DNA of 64,000 nucleotides from Komarekiella atlantica HA4396-MV6 (lineage in GTDB: Bacteria > Cyanobacteriota > Cyanobacteriia > Cyanobacteriales > Nostocaceae), in assembly GCA_019359395.1 (NCBI GenBank), contig JAHHHK010000011.1, positions 124,001-188,000 of the forward strand, given 5' to 3'. The position numbers were made by a program, and so were the translations under genes. Below the pieces are notes generated by a model. It was not told the DNA's origin and ran no database searches. It saw nothing but the letters and a program-made list of their open reading frames with translations. Below, in pieces: positions 58,001-64,000 of this stretch (position 1 is the first letter of the stretch; every line of letters begins with the position of its first letter).

Positions 58001-60228
58001 TTAATCGCTTCTAATGCCGAAAGATGTTTAAACTCTAATAAACGATGCAAATAATCTTCTCGTAAGGAGAGGATAACTTTAACAAAAGGTATTTTGAGGC
58101 AGTAGCTAATAAATCTATCAAATTCTTGCTTTTGATTGCGATCGCTATAACCAAAGAAAAATTCTTCAAACTGGTCAAAAATCAAAACTGTGATCAGATG
58201 CTCGTCAGCGTTTTCGCGTAATTGTTGCAAAATCCGGGCGATCACAACATCCATAGAGTACGATAAAGCTTCCGATACAATGACTGCTTCTCCTCTGATG
58301 TGAGTCATCGCCTCACTTAAAGATTTTCCTAATTCCTGTACCCAATTGGTATAAACTTGCAGTACAACAGGCACGGCTATTTGATCGCCAATCGCGCGAT
58401 TTTGCAATGCTGGAACTAAGCCCGCAGTTACAGTAGAACTTTTACCTACTCCTGACTGACCATGAATCACCGTCAGCTTTTGATCGGCGCGGCTAATTCT
58501 GCCAATTAAGTTATTAATATCTCGTTCACGACCAGAAGCGGCAATTTCTAAAGCAAGGCTGCTATTCCCAGAAGATGACATCAATGCTGGATTTGTCGCC
58601 TGTCTTTGAGGTTGTAAACGACCTGCACCAATGAAAGCCCGAAAACCATACTGCTGCTCAACAGAACGTCGTTTTTGGCGAATGTAATAGGCTTCTAAAT
58701 ACCGACCTTCTTCAAAATAAAGCGATCGCAACCTCCGCAATAGTCGAATATAACGATGGGCATCGTATTGAGGTGCGCTACTTTCTAAAGCTTCTGGAAG
58801 TTCTTTTGTCGCCTTTTCCAGATATTCACCAGCGACTTCTAGCTCACCCAAATTTCGCTGTGCTTTCGCTAAAACTAGATAATAAATTTGCCCCAAAAGC
58901 AATGGGAATAAGCAGTTATAAGGGTCACTATGCTTTTTTGCCTCAGCTAATTTTAATAGTGAGACATGTGCCAATATACTCGCCTGTCCCCACCGTGACT
59001 GCTGCACAGCCACTTGAGCCAGAAAACCGTAGTCACAAGCAAGTTGGATTTGACCACCATAAGTTTGATGTAACTCCAAAGACTTTTGAGCAATAATCTG
59101 CAATTCTTCCCACTCTTGCAAATGTTGCAAAACTTCAGCGAGTTGACCAATAAACTCAGCGACTATATCTGGACGTCCAGCCACCTGCAAAACATCTAAG
59201 CATTGCTGAAAATAAGATTTAGCAGCAGACCAATGGCGGCGATTTTCTGTCGGATTTTGCTCTGCTAAGCGGCAATAACATAGTCCGATATAAAACAGTA
59301 ACACTCCCTGCCGCAGAAGATCAGAAGATGGTGGAATAGGAGGATAGGAGGATTGAAAAAAGTTCTCCCCTTCCTCCCCTCTCTCCCGGTTGTTGAGCGG
59401 CTTGTGCCGAGCGAAGTCGAGGTAAGTCGAAACACTTCCCCTCTCCTCCTCTCCCCTTCCTCCCTGCTGCTGCCATTGCAAGCTTTGCTGAAAATGGGTT
59501 AAAGCTGTATCGATTTTGTTACTAACATAATCATCTAAACCAAAAACAAATTCCAAACTGGCGTGTAATTCTGGTTCTAAGCTGATACCACGATTTTGCA
59601 ACTCTCTAATGGCAAAGTGGAGTTCATAGCTATGTTCCCAGGCTTGCTCCAAAGTGGCATAATGGTCTGCAACTTGAGATTCTTGATTTGCAGTATCACT
59701 GTGCAAAACTGTGGCGAACAAAGAATTAGTTTCCTGTTGCAGAAATTGCATCAACTCCGAAGTAGTCATTTCAAACCGAATCGGCGTAGCCGCCCAACTA
59801 GCAAAATCTGGTGCTAAACGTACTACCTTTTGCAATACCTCGTCATTTACCCACAAAATCATCGGAAATGGGTGACGTTTGCGAAATTCATCACGAATAT
59901 GATTGATTGACCTGAGTAAGTCATCAATTCCATCCACTGAATCTAAACCATAAACCATCAATGCCGATGGTTGCTGCTCTGTAAGCTGTAAATGGATAGC
60001 TGTATAAAGACTTCTGACATTGTGAGGCAAAACTACCTTTTGAATCTGGTACGCCCCTAAAAAGAGTTCATCGAGTCGTTGCAACACCCGCTCTTGCAAG
60101 GCTTTATAGTTACAGCACACCAAAACTACGGAGAATTGACCGCTAGAAAGAGCAACTGCTCGTCCCAAACTCCGCAAAGCACGCTCGTTGGTTGCTTTTA
60201 CATCTGCTTGTGGGTGTCGTTCAACCAT
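55084..60228 (-). CDS. STAND P-loop ATPase with TPR-like region, membrane segment and 14 WD40 repeats
   Basis: A 1,714-residue protein. Residues 1-170 resemble a P-loop-like fold without a Walker A (ALMVYGLDSVDGIDDLL). TPR-like helices cover about 175-520, interrupted by a low-complexity insert (residues about 255-298). The STAND ATPase follows: Walker A GQSGVGKSST near residue 589, Walker B LIFDQFEEFFF near 681. A coiled coil (about 925-1015) and one membrane helix (LTASVLAILGLSVSIVTAV) come next, then fourteen 41-residue WD40 blades (about 1110-1676), each ending DKTVKLW-like. Such proteins act as regulated switches that oligomerise on sensing a ligand. The gene overlaps the upstream ATPase gene by 31 bases. 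Confidence 0.92.
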   Translation of the reverse strand: MVERHPQADVKATNERALRSLGRAVALSSGQFSVVLVCCNYKALQERVLQRLDELFLGAYQIQKVVLPHNVRSLYTAIHLQLTEQQPSALMVYGLDSVDGIDDLLRSINHIRDEFRKRHPFPMILWVNDEVLQKVVRLAPDFASWAATPIRFEMTTSELMQFLQQETNSLFATVLHSDTANQESQVADHYATLEQAWEHSYELHFAIRELQNRGISLEPELHASLEFVFGLDDYVSNKIDTALTHFQQSLQWQQQGGRGEEERGSVSTYLDFARHKPLNNRERGEEGENFFQSSYPPIPPSSDLLRQGVLLFYIGLCYCRLAEQNPTENRRHWSAAKSYFQQCLDVLQVAGRPDIVAEFIGQLAEVLQHLQEWEELQIIAQKSLELHQTYGGQIQLACDYGFLAQVAVQQSRWGQASILAHVSLLKLAEAKKHSDPYNCLFPLLLGQIYYLVLAKAQRNLGELEVAGEYLEKATKELPEALESSAPQYDAHRYIRLLRRLRSLYFEEGRYLEAYYIRQKRRSVEQQYGFRAFIGAGRLQPQRQATNPALMSSSGNSSLALEIAASGRERDINNLIGRISRADQKLTVIHGQSGVGKSSTVTAGLVPALQNRAIGDQIAVPVVLQVYTNWVQELGKSLSEAMTHIRGEAVIVSEALSYSMDVVIARILQQLRENADEHLITVLIFDQFEEFFFGYSDRNQKQEFDRFISYCLKIPFVKVILSLREDYLHRLLEFKHLSALEAINNNILDKHIRYQLNNFSPEYAKAIIRKLTERSQFNLEPALIDALVEDLSTEFGEVRPIELQVVGAQIQDERITKLEEYQPYRPNKLIERYIKELIRDCGPENERAALLVLYLLTDESNQRPFKTRAELAAQLSELEDSGKLELVLDILVRSGLVVLFPDVPERYQLIHDYLVDLIRYLQQQESSLQVQLNQLRYKVEQSQSEIERLKSELRQKKQQGKLVETHPQQGLDLLTELRELRKREELSQLEIEQLRAEIKEKDLTSQLAESQKKQRLSEVQLNRSLKIALTASVLAILGLSVSIVTAVDSEIKTLSASSEALFASQKGVDSLKEALKAGRKLQHTVWVDSYTREQVQTALYQSVYAVREYNRLEGHVSGVNSATFSPDRSLIASASADTTIKLWRLDGSLVKTLTGHEDVVNSVSFSPDGQIIASASQDKTVKLWNREGQLLKTLPGHEAVVNSVSFSPDGQIVASASTDKTVKLWTQDGKLLKSLQDHGYAVLTLAWSPDGQIIASGSTDKTIKLWSRDGKLLKTLQGHDDAVKGVAWSPDGKTIASASLDQTTKLWSLEGKLLRTLSGHSAGVTSVAFSRDGNTIASASTDETLKLWSSEGVLLGTLRGHNNWVNSVSFSPDGYTLASASRDKTIKLWRWDDVLLRPRVKNDDWVTSISFSPDDRILAAASRDKTVKLWSQDGKLLNTLKGHQGEVWGVSFNPKGQAIVASASKDKTIKLWSQDGKLLNTLQSHNDAVLGVAWSADGQTIASASKDKTVKLWSQNGKLLNTLQGHKDAVNWVSFSPDGKLLASASDDKTVKLWNREGKLLYTLTGHSRRVNGVAWSPDSQTIASVSTDSLVKLWRRDGQLLTNLAGDGDSFISVSFSPDGKTLVASSDDKVKLWNREGTLLIALKGDKGELTSVSFSPDGKTLAVGSGKGTVIFQNLADIKLENLLARGCNLLKEYLQTNPKVTKSDRALCSSR
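59345..59470. repeat. Intergenic-type repeat inserted in frame within the STAND gene
   Basis: Pyrimidine-rich blocks (CCCTTCCTCCCCTCTCTCCC and CTCCTCCTCTCCCCTTCCTC) flank a GAGCGGCTTGTGCCGAGCGAAGTCGAGG-like unit that looks like a dispersed intergenic repeat. It encodes a Glu/Arg-rich loop in the TPR region without breaking the frame. Confidence 0.65.
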
Positions 60229-61535
60229 GATTTAAATTTTTGCGTCTCTGCTAAAACTGGGTTGACGGCAAACCAAGCTCCTCGATGATCGCGGTATTCA
60301 AATACAAATAGACTTCGCAATAGGGTGTGATATGCTATGTCACCACCGACTCTTTGCTGTTGCACCACCTGAAAGATTAATTCCCATTCATGGGGATCAA
60401 GGGCATTAGCTCGGTAATCTCGCTGTCTTTGAATCACCAGCTCAACACAGTCCCGCTCAAAGGGTGGATCTTGTTCTCGCAGACAGTCAAACAGCAACCC
60501 TAGCAAGTCGCGTACATGACCACCGCTAATCAAACACAACCGATCTAAGGTTTCTAAATTATCAAACACTTGTGTTATTAAGCCTAACCGATCGCTAGGT
60601 AGAATATCTGGGAAGGCTCTAGCTAGCACCATTTGTCGCATCATTGCCAGCCCTTGAGGGAAAATCTCTCCAGAACGTAAACGTACTGGGATCATTGGCA
60701 ATACTTTCGGCGCTACGCCACCACCTAAGCGATGTTGAAGTTCAGCGCTGTCGTTGGAGAAAATCAGGGCTAGGGGAATAGTGTAGACTACATGACAATG
60801 CAATTTACGTAGCTGCTCACCTCGCTCTATAAATAAATATTCTGGCAGCGATCGCCCAGATGGTAAAGGCCGAATTGCTACCCGATCTAAATTATCAACA
60901 ATTACCACTAAACCTTGTTTGCCTAGAGCTTTTAATTCTTTGTTGGCATGTTCTAACAATTCTTTATTAATTGAGTGCAAAATATTTGCCGTTCGCGGTT
61001 CTAGGTAGTCTCTTAACCGCCGTCTTAACTGCGGACTTTCTTTTGTTTTAGCTGTAATTTTGGCAATTCCAACAGACAACTCTGCTTCTACCCCAAGTTC
61101 AATTGGCGTTTGGAGAAAATCTCTAATTTCAGCAAACAATTTAGTAAAATATTTCGGCTTTAACCCGATTTTCATCGCTTCTAGGCTTTCACTTACCTGT
61201 CCCGCGATCGCTAATAAAATATCAGTCACATCTACATCTGCCATTTCAAGGACATGAGTAGACTCAAAGTAAACTACATGAAATTTTTGCTCCTCTAACT
61301 CGGCTTTGAGTCGCAATAATTCTGTTGATTTTCCACAGCCAAGATGCCCTGTAAATAGCTGACAAGTAGGTGCATCTGGCGATATTTTGGTAATCGTGCG
61401 CTGCAAAGCTTCAATTATTTTGCCACCCCGCACCGCAGCAAAATCGATATAGTATCGGCGATCATGCAGATTTCCCATCATTAGTGGTCTGCTCGGATTG
61501 CAAGCCTGATAAAATCTTTCTAAATCTAGGAGCAT
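60198..61535 (-). CDS. AAA/STAND-like P-loop ATPase, partner of the WD40 STAND protein
   Basis: A 445-residue cytoplasmic ATPase. Walker A is GHLGCGKST (residues 63-71). Walker B is LVVIVDNLDRV near 211-221, of the KAP/STAND kind in which a second Asp follows. A sensor-like ISGGHVRDLLGLL and a helical, winged-helix-like C-terminal region follow. There is no effector domain visible. Its stop overlaps the next gene's start by 31 bases, so translation is coupled and a complex of the two proteins is likely. I do not recognise a characterised family by name. Confidence 0.85.
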   Translation of the reverse strand: MLLDLERFYQACNPSRPLMMGNLHDRRYYIDFAAVRGGKIIEALQRTITKISPDAPTCQLFTGHLGCGKSTELLRLKAELEEQKFHVVYFESTHVLEMADVDVTDILLAIAGQVSESLEAMKIGLKPKYFTKLFAEIRDFLQTPIELGVEAELSVGIAKITAKTKESPQLRRRLRDYLEPRTANILHSINKELLEHANKELKALGKQGLVVIVDNLDRVAIRPLPSGRSLPEYLFIERGEQLRKLHCHVVYTIPLALIFSNDSAELQHRLGGGVAPKVLPMIPVRLRSGEIFPQGLAMMRQMVLARAFPDILPSDRLGLITQVFDNLETLDRLCLISGGHVRDLLGLLFDCLREQDPPFERDCVELVIQRQRDYRANALDPHEWELIFQVVQQQRVGGDIAYHTLLRSLFVFEYRDHRGAWFAVNPVLAETQKFKSWLNDTHKQM

Positions 61536-62185
61536 AACTAATCGACTCCAGTTAAGGAACAGTGGAGATTACAAAATCTGCTAAATATATTTACTTTTAG
61601 GAATTTATGCTTTACTGTAATACATCTCACTCCAATTACAAACTAAAATAACAGCATTTCGGATGGTTTCGCATATCTCTGTGCCATCCGGTGATGCTTT
61701 CATTTCTTAACCAATAAGTACAAATACTCCTAAAATTACGAGTTAAAAAATCGCTCACAGAGAAAAATGTATTTCTATAAATTGTAAAAATATTAAGCTA
61801 ATAAAAAGGTACTGTTGAGTACAATTCTGATGTGTTCCTGAACATTAAATTATTTTCAGTACTCATCATCAAAATCTAAACTTACCATCAGTTTTAGTCA
61901 TAAATATAGGCATGTAAATAAACGCGATCGCATTTCTTGATACACTAAATTATAAACATTTGTAGCTGATGTTAAGTAACTAATTACTGTTGTGGTATTT
62001 CAGTTAACAAATAAATGTAAACGCTCTCTTTTTGGTAGGCGATCGCGTGGTTGTAATAGTTAATAAAATTTGTCCTTCATTCTCTTGAATAGCTTTTTCA
62101 CAAATGAGTTCCTTCGTATAAGTGTGGTGATAACTCAATACTAGATAGCATAGAGGCATCACGGTACGGAGGTGATTAACAACTG
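61536..62185. other. Divergent AT-rich intergenic region
   Basis: About 650 bases separating the ATPase operon from the methyltransferase. It holds an imperfect hairpin of CGGATGG/CCATCCG (61659-61690), HIP1 sites near 61923 and 62039, and a strong Shine-Dalgarno before 62186. No gene is seen. Confidence 0.5.
62168..62176 (+). promoter_or_regulatory. Strong Shine-Dalgarno (GGAGGTGAT)
   Basis: A nearly full match to the 3' end of 16S rRNA lies 9 bases before ATG 62186 and fixes that start. Such a strong site is rare in this window. Confidence 0.8.
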
Positions 62186-62758
62186 ATGAGCATTGTAGAC
62201 AGTATTTTTATGCGTATGTTCGGTCGCCCCCAAGGTATGCTAGGCAAGTTTGGTGGCATGATCATGGCACGCATGAATAAAGCGTTCACTTACTCAGTCA
62301 TCGACCTGCTCGACATTCAGCCGAACGACAAAGTACTGGAAGTTGGATTTGGCTCTGGAGTAGGCATTCAACGTCTGTCCCAGCTGGCATCAGCAGGATA
62401 TATCGCAGGCATCGATTACTCTCAAGAAATGGTCGCGCAAGCTACAGCTCGGAACATGGCAGAGATTGAGGCAGTAAGGGTCGATTTGCGGCAAGGTTCG
62501 GTGGAAAGTTTGCCGTTTGAAGACAACACATTTGATAAAGCGCTGGCGGTTAACTCCATGCAAGTCTGGCCAGATGCCGTAGTTGGGCTGCGGGAAATGC
62601 GACGAGTTATGAAGGTTGGTGGCAGAATAGCGCTTGGTTTTACTTCTTATTCAGGGCAGTCGAATACCGGATTAACTCAAATACTCACGACTGCTGGCTT
62701 CACTCAAGCACGCTTAGTGGAGACAGATCGCGGTTTTTGTGCATTAGCGATGGCATAA
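62186..62758 (+). CDS. Class I SAM-dependent methyltransferase
   Basis: A 190-residue methyltransferase_11-type protein. Motif I is VLEVGFGSGVGI, followed by GIDYSQEMVAQA, the acidic VESLPFEDNTFD and the VNSMQVWPD strand. The C-terminal lid is short (about 40 residues between GGRIALGFTS and the end), so a segment may have been lost compared with longer relatives. The substrate is unknown. It lies upstream of crtD on the same strand but with a repeat-containing gap of about 200 bases. Confidence 0.88.
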   Translation: MSIVDSIFMRMFGRPQGMLGKFGGMIMARMNKAFTYSVIDLLDIQPNDKVLEVGFGSGVGIQRLSQLASAGYIAGIDYSQEMVAQATARNMAEIEAVRVDLRQGSVESLPFEDNTFDKALAVNSMQVWPDAVVGLREMRRVMKVGGRIALGFTSYSGQSNTGLTQILTTAGFTQARLVETDRGFCALAMA

Positions 62759-62761
62759 CCA

Positions 62762-62795
62762 CCTGCCGGAGGCGATGCCTACGGCGGTAAACTAC
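62762..62795. repeat. GC-rich dispersed repeat fragment
   Basis: TGCCGGAGGCGATGCCTACGGCGG is a block of the type that recurs between genes in Nostocales, with GCCTACGGC-like units also present near 28390. It sits right after the methyltransferase stop. Confidence 0.5.
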
Positions 62796-62963
62796 GCACC
62801 ATAAGCAACGATGAAAGACGAATGCCATCTAAAAGCTATTCATGACCATGTTTTCAATGACTTGGTACTTCATATCACCTTCTCTATCCTTAGCCCAAGT
62901 TAAGGTTGAGCAATCATGTAAAATTATGAGTAGAAATATTAAGAATTTTAAAATTAAGTATCA

Positions 62964-64000
62964 ATGTCCAATCTCTCTCTTGACAAAAGTAAATCCCGCG
63001 TCATTGTTATCGGTGCGGGAATTGGTGGGTTGACTGCTGGGGCATTGTTAGCTCATAAAGGTTACAGCGTCTTAATTTTGGATCAAGCTCTTGTGCCTGG
63101 AGGCTGTGCTTCTACATTTAAACGTTCAGGATTTACCTTTGATGTGGGAGCGACTCAAGTAGCGGGGTTAGAACCAGGAGGGATTCACCACCGCATTTTC
63201 TCAGAATTGGCAATAGATTTACCTGAAGCGACACCTTGTGATCCTGCTTGTGCAGTATATTTGCCTGGTGAGGTGACACCAATTAACGTCTGGCGCGACC
63301 CAGAGAAATGGCAAGCAGAAAGACAAAGGCAGTTTCCAGGTAGCGAACCTTTTTGGCAGTTGATGGCAACTTTGTTTGCAGCTAGTTGGGAATTTCAAGG
63401 ACGCGATCCAGTGCTACCACCGCGTAACTTGTGGGACTTATGGCAGCTGGCTCAAGCAGTACGTCCCAGTACATTAATTACCGTACCATTCACCTTATTT
63501 ACAGTAGGAGATGCTTTACGGTTGTATGGACTGGGAAGCGACCAACGACTGAGAACATTCTTAGATTTGCAACTCAAGCTGTATTCTCAGGTCAATGCCG
63601 ATGAAACAGCCTTACTTTATGCCGCCACAGCGTTGAGTGTATCCCAACTACCCCAAGGATTGTTTCATCTCCAGGGTAGTATGCAGGTATTAAGCGATCG
63701 CTTAGTAGAAGCTCTAGAAAGAGACGGTGGCAAACTATTAATGCGCCACACAGTAGAACATATCAAAGTAGAAAGTGGCAAAGCTACCGCTGTCGTCATC
63801 AGAAATCAGAAAACTGGCGAAGTGTGGACAGAAGCCACCGACCATGTAGTTGCCAATGTCGCCGTGCAAAACCTGGTGCAGTTGTTAGGACAGGCTCCAC
63901 CTGGCTATAAACACCGAGTGGAAAAACTACCCCAAGCATCGGGAGCGTTTGTAGTGTATTTAGGCGTAGATGCCAGTGCCATTCCGCCTGAGTGTCCTCC
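62964..64000 (+). CDS. crtD: C-3',4' desaturase of carotenoid synthesis, 3' end cut by window edge
   Basis: ATG 62964 opens MSNLSLDKSKSRVIVIGAG. The FAD motif GAGIGGLTAGALLAHKGY is followed by VPGGCASTFKRSGFTFD and GATQVAGLEPGG, the start of a CrtI/CrtD/CrtH-type desaturase. The sequence matches the cyanobacterial C-3',4' desaturase that introduces the terminal double bonds of myxol-type carotenoids. About 345 residues are in the window; the rest is beyond the edge. Other desaturases of the superfamily are close, so the name is strong but not absolute. A 63-codon frame overlapping its start is a shadow. Confidence 0.9.
   Translation, partial: MSNLSLDKSKSRVIVIGAGIGGLTAGALLAHKGYSVLILDQALVPGGCASTFKRSGFTFDVGATQVAGLEPGGIHHRIFSELAIDLPEATPCDPACAVYLPGEVTPINVWRDPEKWQAERQRQFPGSEPFWQLMATLFAASWEFQGRDPVLPPRNLWDLWQLAQAVRPSTLITVPFTLFTVGDALRLYGLGSDQRLRTFLDLQLKLYSQVNADETALLYAATALSVSQLPQGLFHLQGSMQVLSDRLVEALERDGGKLLMRHTVEHIKVESGKATAVVIRNQKTGEVWTEATDHVVANVAVQNLVQLLGQAPPGYKHRVEKLPQASGAFVVYLGVDASAIPPECP

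Noticed and set aside
62842-63033. 63-codon frame overlapping crtD start
   Set aside because: The crtD frame is clearly coding over the shared bases.

Overview
The window reads as chromosomal DNA of a filamentous, probably heterocyst-forming cyanobacterium of the Nostoc/Anabaena/Calothrix kind. The palindrome GCGATCGC (HIP1) recurs throughout. Heptamer tandem repeats and many short dispersed hairpin repeats typical of Nostocales fill the intergenic gaps. Marker genes include crtD, glnB, thioredoxin reductase C (NTRC), agrE, a xisH/xisI pair and DUF4327. There is no rRNA operon, complete IS element, prophage or CRISPR array. The genes are mostly monocistronic or in pairs.

Region 1 (1-19.8 kb) is mostly housekeeping: a membrane-anchored subtilase cut by the left edge, two small or exported unknowns, thiD, a coiled-coil membrane protein, glnB with an NtcA-like site and a clear terminator, a higBA toxin-antitoxin pair with a palindromic operator, rdgB, a phosphohexomutase, a ParM-like actin with a ParR-like partner, a DedA protein, a Gfo/Idh/MocA oxidoreductase, queC, a CorC/HlyC protein, a CAU tRNA (probably tRNA-Ile2) and pyrE.

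Region 2 (19.8-29 kb) holds thiC under a TPP riboswitch, a RluE-type pseudouridine synthase and a PAS histidine kinase. These are followed by a signalling pair, a zinc-ribbon/PP2C phosphatase and an FHA/zinc-ribbon/Ser-Thr kinase. A 1.2-kb gap packed with perfect hairpins and direct repeats follows.

Region 3 (29-41 kb) looks like a glycan or glycoprotein locus: a TPR protein, an FkbM methyltransferase-TPR fusion, a 1,903-residue FkbM/GT4/GT4/OGT-like polyprotein, a xisHI pair, a TPR-SPINDLY O-glycosyltransferase and a type IV pilin. A role in pilin or surface-protein glycosylation is the natural hypothesis.

Region 4 (41-55 kb) mixes housekeeping genes (NTRC, an ABC permease, a ROK kinase, pyrG, an AmiC-type amidase, agrE, a GNAT) with small accessory genes: Uma2, a PIN toxin-antitoxin pair, two decayed Rpn/DUF2887 relics, a PD-(D/E)XK-like protein, an internally duplicated 140-residue protein, and a MITE-like 188-bp element with 18-bp perfect terminal inverted repeats.

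Region 5 (55-61.5 kb) is a two-gene operon of a P-loop ATPase and a 1,714-residue STAND ATPase with a TPR-like region, a membrane segment and fourteen WD40 blades. It is the strongest candidate here for an uncharacterised conflict, sensing or cell-death system. The window ends with a small methyltransferase and the start of crtD.

All calls rest on reading motifs and sequence by eye; no database search was run.
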